A stretch of DNA of 16,122 nucleotides, from NCBI GenBank assembly GCA_934621665.1, contig CAKTUT010000018.1:1-16122 (forward strand), given 5' to 3'. Under the pieces are notes generated by a model, which worked only from the letters and a program-made list of their open reading frames with translations, was not told where the DNA came from and made no database searches. The position numbers and the translations under genes were made by a program. Numbering within the stretch: position 1 is the stretch's first letter; every line of letters begins with the position of its first letter. This DNA is from an uncultured Oscillospiraceae bacterium. GTDB lineage: Bacteria > Bacillota > Clostridia > Oscillospirales > Oscillospiraceae. Below, in pieces: positions 6,348-13,246 of this stretch.

Positions 6348-6947
6348 ATGGAATATGACAAACGGCTGATTGCAGGAAAGCTGCGCCGCTGGGAAAAGTA
6401 CTTGAACAACTATCGTCTGCCGGAATGGGAGGCGATTCCGGATTTTGGGCTGTATATGGAGCAGGTGCTTGCACTGCTGAAAGAATACTTGGATTATCTG
6501 CCGCCGGAGCTGAAAGAGGAGCAGTTTTTGACGGCTGCCACTATCAACAATTACGTCCGCAACAAGTTTATGCCGATGCCCTGCAAAAAACGCTATTACC
6601 GCGTGCACATTGCGTACCTGATCATGATCTGCACACTGAAGCAGAGCCTGAGCATTGCAACGCTGCAAAAGGTGATCCCCATGGGCATCAGCGAGGATGA
6701 GGTGCGCGAGATTTACAGCGCCTATGTCCTGCGCCACCGGATTACGGCGGTCTATTTTGCCCAGCAGGTGCGTCTGGCCGCTGGCCCGATTCTTGACCAC
6801 AAGCAGACTGAAACGGACATTGAGATCAGTGAGCCGAGCGAGCTGATCGCGGCCTCGGCCATTATCGGCGGCCTTGCCCGGCTGTTGGCGGAGAAGCTCC
6901 TTTTGCTGGAGGGACGGGAGCTGACACCAGATATTCCGATCAATTAA
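6348..6947 (+). CDS. DUF1836 domain-containing protein
   Basis: The 199-residue protein belongs to the DUF1836 family of Firmicutes, whose function is not established. The family signature is visible as EAIPDFGLYMEQVLALL (about 28-44), followed by INNYVRNKFMPMP and a KRYYRVHIAYLIMICTLKQ segment. INNYV-KxG-xPxP-x-KxYx-HxAYL resembles a MerR-like winged-helix wing and suggests nucleic acid binding, which is an inference. No signal peptide or membrane helix is evident. GGGAG about 9 nt upstream of the ATG supports the start. It shares a divergent promoter region with degV. Confidence 0.88.
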   Translation: MEYDKRLIAGKLRRWEKYLNNYRLPEWEAIPDFGLYMEQVLALLKEYLDYLPPELKEEQFLTAATINNYVRNKFMPMPCKKRYYRVHIAYLIMICTLKQSLSIATLQKVIPMGISEDEVREIYSAYVLRHRITAVYFAQQVRLAAGPILDHKQTETDIEISEPSELIAASAIIGGLARLLAEKLLLLEGRELTPDIPIN

Positions 6948-6967
6948 AAGAACAAAATCGCCTTTCA

Positions 6968-6984
6968 TGCCGCCGAATGCGGCA
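6968..6984 (+). terminator. Weak hairpin after the DUF1836 gene
   Basis: Arms TGCCGC and GCGGCA flank a 5-nt loop, 20 nt after the stop codon. Only a loose pyrimidine-rich stretch follows, not a clean T tract, so termination here is doubtful; the hairpin at 7147-7172 is better. Confidence 0.3.
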
Positions 6985-7003
6985 GTTCAACCTGCCTTTC
7001 TTT

Positions 7004-7172
7004 TCAAACGCGGATGCCTCCGGCGGTCTGCTTTTTCTGGCTTGCCTCGTCCTCGCAGGCTTATGTCCCCCGCCCCGCCGCAAGCGGCAGGTCTCGTTCA
7101 TTCCGCCGTGCGCGGCGGAACGCTACGAGGTTTTTCAACAGGCAGCAACAGGGGCTTACGCCCCTGTTTTTT
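7004..7172 (+). repeat. Composite intergenic element, copy 2
   Basis: It runs from TCAAACGCG (7004-7012) through about 88 nt of variable GC-rich sequence to the 36-nt core (7101-7136: TTCCGCCG palindrome then TACGAGGTTTTTC), and ends in a terminator hairpin (7147-7172). It is the inverted counterpart of 4890-5063. Both copies sit between convergent genes, and in both the terminator end lies within a few nt of a stop codon. Confidence 0.65.
7147..7172 (+). terminator. Intrinsic terminator between convergent genes
   Basis: A 9-bp stem AACAGGGGC/GCCCCTGTT with loop TTAC runs into TTTTTT (7167-7172). Its direction suits the DUF1836 transcript. It ends 1 nt before the stop codon of the opposing ferritin-like gene, for which it has no good T tract. 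Confidence 0.8.
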
Positions 7173-7173
7173 G

Positions 7174-7680
7174 CTACAGACTTACCTGCAATGCCCCCAG
7201 CAGCATCTGCGCATGGCGGCACGCCTCCTGTGCCAGCTGCTCCAGCACACAGGCAAAGTCGCCCGCGTTTTTCGCGTACCGGCGATAAAGCTCCGCCGTG
7301 CACTGCTCCTCGCGGTAGGCCTGCCGCAGCGCTTCGTTCAGACAGCTGACGCACGGCGTTTTCGGCTGGTCGGGGCAGGGCTTCTGCCCGGTCTGAATGT
7401 AATACATCGCCTCAATGCGGCGCGCGTGGCCGCGCTTTTCCTCCGTCAGCCGCATCAGTGTCTGGCGCACGCAGCCGCGCGCCATGTTGGCAAGCATCCG
7501 ATACGTACACGCGGCGCGCAGCTGCGCTGTATAAAGCTCCATCAGCGATTCCGCGTCCAGAACGGGGATGTCGCGCGCGCCCTCCTGGCTTTCGCGCTGT
7601 GCAAGCCGCGTGCAGGCCGTTTGCACGCCCATTACACGGCTCCATACGCGCTGCTCTTGTTTTGGGTTCATCGGTTCCAT
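7174..7680 (-). CDS. Small ferritin-like (rubrerythrin-related) four-helix protein
   Basis: The chosen ATG at 7680 has AAGGAGG 8 nt upstream and gives 168 residues; longer frames starting further upstream lack a ribosome binding site and run through typA. The predicted fold is a four-helix bundle with two paired acidic/histidine helices: EEKRGHARRIEAMYYIQTG (80-98) and LAQEACRHAQMLL (149-161). E81-H85 and E152-H156 are possible iron ligands. The equivalent helix 1, around ELYTAQLRAACTY (48-60), has Q53 where many relatives carry Glu, so a classical di-iron site may be incomplete. A cysteine cluster at 102, 110 and 113 sits between the two helix pairs. The likely role is peroxide or iron handling in an anaerobe; this is inferred from fold only. 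It is divergent from typA. Confidence 0.75.
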   Translation of the reverse strand: MEPMNPKQEQRVWSRVMGVQTACTRLAQRESQEGARDIPVLDAESLMELYTAQLRAACTYRMLANMARGCVRQTLMRLTEEKRGHARRIEAMYYIQTGQKPCPDQPKTPCVSCLNEALRQAYREEQCTAELYRRYAKNAGDFACVLEQLAQEACRHAQMLLGALQVSL

Positions 7681-7780
7681 GGCGTTTGCCTCCTTTCCGT
7701 CCATTTTATGCCGCCGGAATGCCGCGCGTTCACAGCGGCGATTTTTGTGCAATTTTCGCAAGAAAATGTGACGATCCGCC

Positions 7781-7809
7781 TTGTAATCGAAAAAGAAATG
7801 TGCTAGAAT
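7781..7809 (+). promoter_or_regulatory. typA promoter
   Basis: TTGTAA (7781-7786) and TAGAAT (7804-7809) are separated by 17 nt, 45 nt upstream of the chosen start codon. A 6-bp inverted repeat, ATTTTC-GCAA-GAAAAT (7752-7767), lies just upstream. Confidence 0.7.
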
Positions 7810-7854
7810 ACACATTTGTTGAAGATTTTGTGCGAAACGAAAGGGGCGCCTAGT

Positions 7855-9675
7855 ATGACCCAGGATAAAATTCGTAATATTGCCATTATTGCCCACGTTG
7901 ACCACGGCAAAACCACGCTGGTTGACCAGATGCTCAAGCAGGGCGGCGTTTACCGTGAGAATCAGGTTGTGGCCGAGCGCGTGATGGACTCCGGCGATCT
8001 GGAGCGCGAGCGCGGCATCACCATTCTGGCAAAGAACACGGCAGTACACTATAAAGACTATAAAATTAACATTGTTGACACCCCGGGTCACGCCGACTTT
8101 TCCGGCGAGGTGGAGCGCATCCTCAAGATGGTGGACGGCGTTCTGCTGCTGGTTGACGCGGCGGAGGGTCCCATGCCGCAGACACGCTTCGTGCTGCAAA
8201 AGGCGCTGGAACTTGGCCACAAGGTTATCGTTGTAGTCAACAAGATCGACCGCCCCGACGCGCGCGTGCACGAGGTGATGGACGAGGTGCTGGAGCTGCT
8301 GCTCGATCTGAATGCAACGGAGGAGCAGTTTGATTCGCCCACGATTTTCTGCTCTGCCCGTCAGGGCATCTCCTCCTATAGCCCCGATGATCCCGGCACG
8401 GATCTGACGCCGCTGTTTGAGACCATCGTCAGCTATATTGATCCCCCCACGGGCGACCGCACCGGCGCGCTTCAGCTGCTGGTTTCGTCCATTGACTATA
8501 ATGACTTCGTCGGCAGAATCGGCATCGGCCGCATCGAGCGCGGCTCGATTCACCAGAATCAGGAGGTGCTCGTTACCGACTATCACGACCCCGACAAGAA
8601 AGAAAAGGCCAAGATCGTCGCGCTGTATGAGTTCACCGGCCTTGGCAAAAGCCCCATTCAGGAGGCTTCTGCGGGCGAGATCGTCGCGTTCTCCGGCATT
8701 TCGGATATCACCATCGGCCGCACCATCTGTGCGCCCGACGCACCCGAGCCCCTGCCGTTTGTCAAGATTTCCGATCCGACGATTGAGATGACATTCTCGA
8801 TTAACGACTCACCGTTTGCCGGCCGCGAGGGTAAGTATGTCACGTCCCGCAACCTGCGTGACCGTCTGAACCGTGAGCTTCTCAAGGACGTGTCGCTGCA
8901 TGTGACCGAGGTTGGCACGGATTCGTTCAACGTGGCAGGCCGCGGCGAGATGCACCTGTCCATCCTGATTGAGACGATGCGCCGCGAGGGGTATGAGTTC
9001 CAGGTCTCCACGCCGCACGTTTTGAACAAAGAGATCGACGGCAAGCTCTGCGAGCCGATTGAACGCATGGTCGCCGACGTGCCCGAAAATTCCGTCGGCT
9101 CGGTGATCGACAAGATTTCGCAGCGCAAGGGTGAGCTGGTGTCCATGACGCCGGTGGGCAGCCGGATGCGGCTTGAGTTCCTTGTCCCCACGCGCGGCCT
9201 GTTCGGCTATCGCAACGAATTCCTCACCGATACGCGCGGCGAGGGCATCATGGCCTCTACGCTTGACTCCTATGCACCGGTCAAGGGCGAGATTGAGCGC
9301 CGCCAGACGGGCTCGCTTGTTGCGTTTGAAACCGGCGAGGCCTGTGCCTATGGCCTTGGCGGTATTCAGGATCGTGGCACGCTGTTCATCGCTCCCGGCA
9401 CGGATGTGTACGCCGGTATGATTGTCGGCATCTGCAACCGCAACGAGGATATGTCGGTCAACGTCTGCAAGAAAAAGCAGCTGACCAATATGCGCGCCGC
9501 AGGCAGCGACGACGCCATCCGCCTTGCTCCGCCCAAGATTCTCTCGCTGGAGCAGTGCCTTGAGTATCTGGCAGACGATGAGCTGCTGGAGGTCACGCCG
9601 AAAAACCTGCGCATCCGCAAGCGCATTCTCGATCACTCCGCGCGTATGCGCGCGCTGATGAAGAATCGCCAGTAA
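7855..9675 (+). CDS. typA: Translational GTPase TypA/BipA
   Basis: TypA is an EF-G-like GTPase that binds the ribosome and supports 50S assembly and growth under stress. The ATG at 7855 gives 606 residues, the family's normal length, and has AAGGGG 8 nt upstream. A frame extending to a TTG at 7816 would start in or next to the promoter's transcription start. GTPase motifs are AHVDHGKT (G1, 13-20), RERGITI (51-57, G2 region), DTPGHADF (G3, 75-82) and NKID (G4, 129-132). The EF-G-like domain III and V segments (AGRGEMHLSILIETMRREGYE, then GSRMRLEFLVPTRGLFGYR) and the BipA-specific C-terminal domain up to LDHSARMRALMKNRQ follow without interruption. It appears monocistronic; no convincing intrinsic terminator follows. 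Confidence 0.97.
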   Translation: MTQDKIRNIAIIAHVDHGKTTLVDQMLKQGGVYRENQVVAERVMDSGDLERERGITILAKNTAVHYKDYKINIVDTPGHADFSGEVERILKMVDGVLLLVDAAEGPMPQTRFVLQKALELGHKVIVVVNKIDRPDARVHEVMDEVLELLLDLNATEEQFDSPTIFCSARQGISSYSPDDPGTDLTPLFETIVSYIDPPTGDRTGALQLLVSSIDYNDFVGRIGIGRIERGSIHQNQEVLVTDYHDPDKKEKAKIVALYEFTGLGKSPIQEASAGEIVAFSGISDITIGRTICAPDAPEPLPFVKISDPTIEMTFSINDSPFAGREGKYVTSRNLRDRLNRELLKDVSLHVTEVGTDSFNVAGRGEMHLSILIETMRREGYEFQVSTPHVLNKEIDGKLCEPIERMVADVPENSVGSVIDKISQRKGELVSMTPVGSRMRLEFLVPTRGLFGYRNEFLTDTRGEGIMASTLDSYAPVKGEIERRQTGSLVAFETGEACAYGLGGIQDRGTLFIAPGTDVYAGMIVGICNRNEDMSVNVCKKKQLTNMRAAGSDDAIRLAPPKILSLEQCLEYLADDELLEVTPKNLRIRKRILDHSARMRALMKNRQ

Positions 9676-9739
9676 AGTGATTTTAGGCCATTATGCGGAA
9701 CAAGCTGTAAAGCTGAATGTGCAGTCTGAGAAATTGCAC

Positions 9740-9767
9740 GATGCTTCCGGTGCGGAAGCTGCCGCAC
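9740..9767. other. Two mutually exclusive short hairpins after typA
   Basis: GCTTCCG-GTG-CGGAAGC (9743-9759) and GTGCGG-N6-CCGCAC (9750-9767) share bases and cannot form together. No T tract follows, so neither is a clear terminator. The leading GATGCTTCCGGT (9740-9751) matches the right arm of the hairpins at 4910 and 5114. Confidence 0.4.
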
Positions 9768-9780
9768 GCCTCCTTAAAAA

Positions 9781-10044
9781 TTACGTTGCCTGTTCTGGTA
9801 TCAGATCGCTGTAGTAGACTGTTTTTCCAGATAACACATCGTCATAGAAGCCCTGTTTCCGGTCAATGTAGGCGACTGCGTCTTGCAGCTGCGTAATGGA
9901 CTGGAGCAGGGCTTCTCTTTTTTGCTGCGAGAATGCGTTTGTGCTCCGGGATTGTGCTTTCACCTTTTATACAGAGCGCCAGATACGCTTTCATTCTCAA
10001 CGCAAAAATCCCTCGCTGCCGGTCACATCATGAGTTTTCAGATA
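9781..10044 (-). pseudogene. Decayed MerR family regulator (C-terminal remnant, frameshifted)
   Basis: An open frame ending at 9781 encodes REALLQSITQLQDAVAYID followed by RKQGFYDDVLSGKTVYYSDLIP. This is the typical coiled-coil C-terminus of a MerR-type regulator. Just upstream the homology continues in another frame (9994-9920) as MKAYLALCIKGESTIPEHK then RILAAK. The shift falls at a run of six T (9918-9923), where one fewer base would restore the frame. Further upstream, YLKTHDVTG and SEGFLR (10044-10000) lie in the first frame again, with a stop codon in between. The DNA-binding N-terminus is missing. At least two indels and the lost half indicate a dead gene. A short expressed C-terminal fragment from GTG 9963 is unlikely, as no ribosome binding site is evident. 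Confidence 0.7.
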
Positions 10045-10130
10045 CACCCTTTATTACGGTGCGTGGCGTACGCTCAATGACATTGCGCCCGGCATCATCG
10101 TCACGCCGCCGCTAAGGCAGCGTTCTCCTG

Positions 10131-10174
10131 CAAACAGAACCGCCCAAGCCGGCTGGCTTGGGCGGTTCTGTTTG
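10131..10174 (-). terminator. Terminator of the type III glutamine synthetase gene
   Basis: A perfect 20-bp stem (10131-10150 with 10155-10174, 4-nt loop) lies 40 nt beyond the stop codon. Its base is AAACAG/CTGTTT, giving a short T run on either strand. The symmetry would allow action in both directions. Confidence 0.8.
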
Positions 10175-10214
10175 AGAAGGATATGTAAAACGCGCATATG
10201 CGTTCTACGCGGAA

Positions 10215-12317
10215 TTAAACCGAGAACAGAAGCTTGCAGTAGGTGGGAACTGGCCAGAAGTCCTCGGAAACGAGCGTCTCAAGATGGTCGATGCACTCGC
10301 GCACGCGACCAATGGCCGAGAAAATCACGTCGTGACAGTAATGCATCTCTGCTTCGGCATCAAGCGTGGGCGACATAGTGTCAAGCGCCGTCTTGAGCTC
10401 GGCGCAGCGGTCAAGCAGATCTTCCTCCAGCTTGCTGATGGAGGCGGCCAGCGCCGTTTCGACGCGGCACGCGTCACCCGGAAGCGCCTGACGTTTATGG
10501 ACAATTGCGCTGCACAGCACGTCGCAGTAGGAAATTGCCGCACCGAGCAGCTCGTGCTGCACCATGTCAACAAGCGTGCTTGCCTCGATGCGGATAACCT
10601 TGGAGTAGTTCTCCATGTGAATCTCATGCCGCGCCAGCATTTCCTCGCGCGAGAGCACATTGTTGCGCACCATCAGCGCTATGTTTTTGTCCAGCACATA
10701 GGTGGGCAGTGCGTCGGCTGTGGCCGGGAGATTTGCAAGACCGCGGCGCGCGGCCTCATCCACCCACGCCTGCTCATAGCCGTTGCCGCCGAAGAGAATG
10801 CGGCGGTGCTCGGTCAGTGAGCGGCGGACAAGCTCATGCAGGGCCTGCTCAAAGTTATCGGCCTGTTCCAGTTCGTCAGCATAGCGGCCAAGCGTATCGG
10901 CCATGATGGTATTGAGAACGATATTGGGGCTGGCGATGGACTGGCTGGAGCCAAGGCTGCGGAACTCAAATTTATTGCCGGTAAACGCGACGGGCGAGGT
11001 ACGGTTGCGGTCGGTGGTGTCCTGCGGAATGGTGGGCAGGACATCAACGCCGATGCGCAGCGCGCCCTTGACGCGGTCAGTATAATTGGTGTCGTCAACA
11101 ATGGAGTCGATGATTGCCGTCAGCTCGTCGCCAAGATAGATCGAGATAATGGCAGGGGGCGCTTCCTGCGCGCCAAGACGGTGATCGTTTCCGGCAAAGG
11201 CCACCGAGCAGCGCAGAAGCTCGGGATAGGTGTCAATGCCCTCAATCAGCGCTGTCAAAAACAGCAGGAACTGCGCATTCTGGCTGGGCGTTTTGCCGGG
11301 CGCAAAGAGATTTTTGCCCGTGTCAGTGCAAAGCGACCAGTTGTTGTGCTTGCCGCTGCCGTTAACACCGGCAAAGGGCTTTTCATGCAGCAGGCACACG
11401 AGCCCATGGCGGTCGGCCACCTTTTTCATGACCTCCATGGCCAACTGGTTGTGGTCGCACGCGGTATTGCAGTCGCAGTAGACCGGCGCCATCTCGTGCT
11501 GCGACGGCGCAACCTCATTGTGCTTTGTCTTGGAGAAGATGCCAAGCTTCCAGAGCTCATCATCCAGCTCCTGCATGAACGCGGCCACACGCGGGCGGAT
11601 TGATCCGAAGAAGTGATCGTCAAGCTCCTGACCCTTGGGCGGCCTTGCGCCAAAGAGCGTCCGGCCACAGAGACGAAGATCCTCGCGCGCCTCGAATACG
11701 CCCTTGTCTATCAGAAAATATTCCTGCTCTGCGCCGACCTGCGGCGTAATTTTTTTCGATTCAGTGTCGCCGAACAGCCGCATGATGCGCAGCGCCTGAC
11801 GGCTGAGTGCCTCGCACGAGCGAAGCAGTGGCGTTTTATTATCCAGCGCAAGGCCGGAATACGAGCAGAACACCGTGGGGATATACAGACTGTGATCCTT
11901 GATAAAGGCAAACGATGTGGGGTCCCATGCCGTATAGCCGCGCGCTTCAAACGTGGCGCGCAGGCCGCCAGAGGGGAATGACGATGCGTCCGGCTCGCCG
12001 CGGACAAGCTCCTTGCCCGAAAAGTCCATGACCACCTTGGAGCGGCTGACGGGCGAGATAAAGCTGTCGTGCTTTTCGGCGGTTATGCCGGTCATGGGCT
12101 GAAACCAGTGGGTGTAGTGTGTCGCGCCGTGATCCAGCGCCCAGTTCTTCATGCCGTCGGCAATTTCGTTTGCTACCTGAAGCGAGAGCGGCTGGCCGTT
12201 TTGCAGACAGGATCTCCATGCGTCCATGGTGTGCTGCGGCAGGTACTGCGCCATGGCGTCCTCATGGAAGACGCAGCTTCCAAACAGCTCGGGAATACGG
12301 CTTGCGCAATCAGTCAT
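10215..12317 (-). CDS. glnN: Glutamine synthetase type III
   Basis: It makes glutamine from glutamate, ammonia and ATP in the cytoplasm. Type III enzymes are dodecamers of about 700-730 residues, and this one has 700, much longer than type I (about 450). Family motifs are PQVGAEQEYFLID (192-204), KHNEVAPSQHEMAPVY (265-280), the ATP/glutamate-binding GVNGSGKHNNWS (317-328), and GNKFEFRSLGSSQSIASPN further on. The C-terminal helical extension typical of type III is complete. AAGGAGAG about 6 nt upstream fixes the ATG at 12317. It stands alone and is divergent from a phosphodiesterase gene. No GlnR/TnrA-type TGTNAN7TNACA box was seen upstream. It consumes glutamate derived from 2-oxoglutarate, which the operon at 1-4886 supplies. 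Confidence 0.96.
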   Translation of the reverse strand: MTDCASRIPELFGSCVFHEDAMAQYLPQHTMDAWRSCLQNGQPLSLQVANEIADGMKNWALDHGATHYTHWFQPMTGITAEKHDSFISPVSRSKVVMDFSGKELVRGEPDASSFPSGGLRATFEARGYTAWDPTSFAFIKDHSLYIPTVFCSYSGLALDNKTPLLRSCEALSRQALRIMRLFGDTESKKITPQVGAEQEYFLIDKGVFEAREDLRLCGRTLFGARPPKGQELDDHFFGSIRPRVAAFMQELDDELWKLGIFSKTKHNEVAPSQHEMAPVYCDCNTACDHNQLAMEVMKKVADRHGLVCLLHEKPFAGVNGSGKHNNWSLCTDTGKNLFAPGKTPSQNAQFLLFLTALIEGIDTYPELLRCSVAFAGNDHRLGAQEAPPAIISIYLGDELTAIIDSIVDDTNYTDRVKGALRIGVDVLPTIPQDTTDRNRTSPVAFTGNKFEFRSLGSSQSIASPNIVLNTIMADTLGRYADELEQADNFEQALHELVRRSLTEHRRILFGGNGYEQAWVDEAARRGLANLPATADALPTYVLDKNIALMVRNNVLSREEMLARHEIHMENYSKVIRIEASTLVDMVQHELLGAAISYCDVLCSAIVHKRQALPGDACRVETALAASISKLEEDLLDRCAELKTALDTMSPTLDAEAEMHYCHDVIFSAIGRVRECIDHLETLVSEDFWPVPTYCKLLFSV

Positions 12318-12360
12318 ATGGCTCTCCTTTCGGTATCGGAACTCCGATTCTATAAAAGAT

Positions 12361-12389
12361 ACTTTATTTTAATTTGTTAAACCTGTAAA
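12361..12389 (-). promoter_or_regulatory. Candidate glnN promoter
   Basis: On the minus strand TTTACA (12389-12384) and TAAAGT (12366-12361) are separated by 17 nt. An overlapping TTGACT (12401-12396) has no good -10 partner at normal spacing. The region is AT-rich, so the exact start is uncertain. Confidence 0.4.
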
Positions 12390-12433
12390 AGCAATAGTCA
12401 ACATACCAAAACTTTCAAAATCGTCATATGCAT

Positions 12434-12490
12434 TTTTGCACGTTTTCCCAGCGGTCAAAGCGGAAAAGCATCTTTCGTTTTGCACGTTTT
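12434..12490. promoter_or_regulatory. Direct repeat TTTTGCACGTTTT, candidate operator pair
   Basis: The same 13-mer occurs at 12434-12446 and 12478-12490, 44 bp apart (about four helical turns), between glnN and the divergent phosphodiesterase gene. The right copy overlaps the -35 box of the + strand promoter; the left copy lies about 45 bp upstream of the glnN -35 candidate. Confidence 0.45.
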
Positions 12491-12506
12491 TCTGATAAAA
12501 TATAAA
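12479..12506 (+). promoter_or_regulatory. Promoter of the phosphodiesterase gene
   Basis: TTTGCA (12479-12484) and TATAAA (12501-12506) are separated by 16 nt, about 30 nt upstream of the start codon. Confidence 0.55.
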
Positions 12507-12533
12507 AAATGCAACGCGATAAGGAGAATGCAT

Positions 12534-13079
12534 ATGAAGCTTTTGATTGCGTCCGATCTGCACGGCTCGGCACACTATACCGAGCTGCTGCTGGCGCAGT
12601 ATGCCCGTGAGCAGGCCGAACGCCTTGTGCTGCTGGGCGATATTCTGTATCATGGTCCGCGCAACGACCTGCCGGAGCGCTACGCGCCAAAGGAGGTCAT
12701 TGCCATGCTTAATCCGCTGGCAAAGCAGATTTTGTGCGTGCGCGGCAATTGCGACTGTGAGGTTGACCAGATGGTGCTGAGCTTTCCGGTGCTGGCGGAC
12801 TATGGCTTTTTGCTGCTGAATGGCCGCACGGTCTACCTGACGCATGGCCACGTAATCAACAAGGACAAACCACTGCCGTTTGCCGAGGGCGATATCCTGC
12901 TGCACGGCCACACGCACGTTCCCGCGTGTGAGGACTGCGGCGGATTCTGGTATCTGAACCCCGGCTCGGTGTCAATTCCAAAGAACAACACCCCGCACAG
13001 CTATATGACGTATGAAAACGGTGTGTTCCAGTGGAAAGATCTCCTGAGCGGAGAATGCTATCAGGAGTATCGTTTGTAG
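12534..13079 (+). CDS. yfcE: YfcE-type metallophosphoesterase (phosphodiesterase)
   Basis: This is a calcineurin-like phosphoesterase that uses two metal ions to hydrolyse phosphodiester bonds; E. coli YfcE acts on artificial phosphodiesters and its natural substrate is unknown. The ATG at 12534 gives 181 residues against about 184 in E. coli, with AAGGAG 7 nt upstream. The in-frame ATG at 12528 is only 1 nt from that site and is unlikely. Metal ligands are all present: D8 and H10 in SDLHGS, D36 in LGDILYHGPRN, N72 in RGNCD, H104 in THGH, and H124/H126 in HGHTH. No leader or membrane segment is seen. A full-length radC follows 167 nt downstream with no clear terminator between. Confidence 0.93.
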   Translation: MKLLIASDLHGSAHYTELLLAQYAREQAERLVLLGDILYHGPRNDLPERYAPKEVIAMLNPLAKQILCVRGNCDCEVDQMVLSFPVLADYGFLLLNGRTVYLTHGHVINKDKPLPFAEGDILLHGHTHVPACEDCGGFWYLNPGSVSIPKNNTPHSYMTYENGVFQWKDLLSGECYQEYRL

Positions 13080-13128
13080 AGCGGGTGACCACAAAGCCTG
13101 CAATTGCTACTGCACCTGTAGGGCACTT

Positions 13129-13157
13129 GTAGGGGGGCGATGCCCACATCGACCCGC
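13129..13157. repeat. GTAGGGGCGG-type palindromic intergenic repeat, diverged copy
   Basis: GTAGGGG is followed by a hairpin CGATG-CCCA-CATCG and ACCCGC. It matches the layout of the copies at 15924-15951 and 15972-15998, including the centre GATGCCCACATC. A CATTCATGC motif follows (13182-13190), as it does after the 15924 copy. Confidence 0.7.
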
Positions 13158-13186
13158 TGCGACAGGTATTCACCTGACTACCATTC

Positions 13187-13229
13187 ATGCGGCCTTACCG
13201 CATCTTGCTGCACGTCGGTGCATACCGAC
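13187..13229 (+). other. Two hairpins directly upstream of the radC ribosome binding site
   Basis: ATGCGG-CCTTA-CCGCAT (13187-13203) and GTCGGT-GCAT-ACCGAC (13214-13229) are perfect stems. The second ends 5 nt before AAAGGAG. They could modulate radC translation or stabilise processed mRNA. Confidence 0.4.
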
Positions 13230-13246
13230 AATAAAGGAGAGTTTCT

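Larger units (their letters stand above)
9676..10214. other. 539-nt gap without an intact gene
   Basis: Between typA and the glutamine synthetase gene this stretch holds the alternative hairpins near 9740-9767, the MerR remnant (9781-10044) and the large hairpin at 10131-10174. The part from 10045 to 10130 shows nothing recognisable and may be the fully decayed N-terminal half of the same regulator. Confidence 0.7.

Noticed and set aside
6967..7806. 279-codon + strand frame opposite the ferritin-like gene
   Set aside because: It begins in repeat sequence, lacks a ribosome binding site and resembles no family.
7681..7854. Structured leader or riboswitch before typA
   Set aside because: Only a 6-bp inverted repeat upstream of the promoter; the leader itself is about 40 nt and unstructured.
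7681..8586. N-terminal extension of the ferritin-like protein by about 300 residues
   Set aside because: The extension is antisense to typA and its promoter; the ribosome binding site places the start at 7680.
10836..11603. Open + strand frames opposite glnN
   Set aside because: They are shadows of the glutamine synthetase coding sequence.
12318..12533. T-box, glutamine riboswitch or GlnR/TnrA box upstream of glnN
   Set aside because: No T-box core, no glutamine aptamer pattern and no TGTNAN7TNACA match was found by eye.
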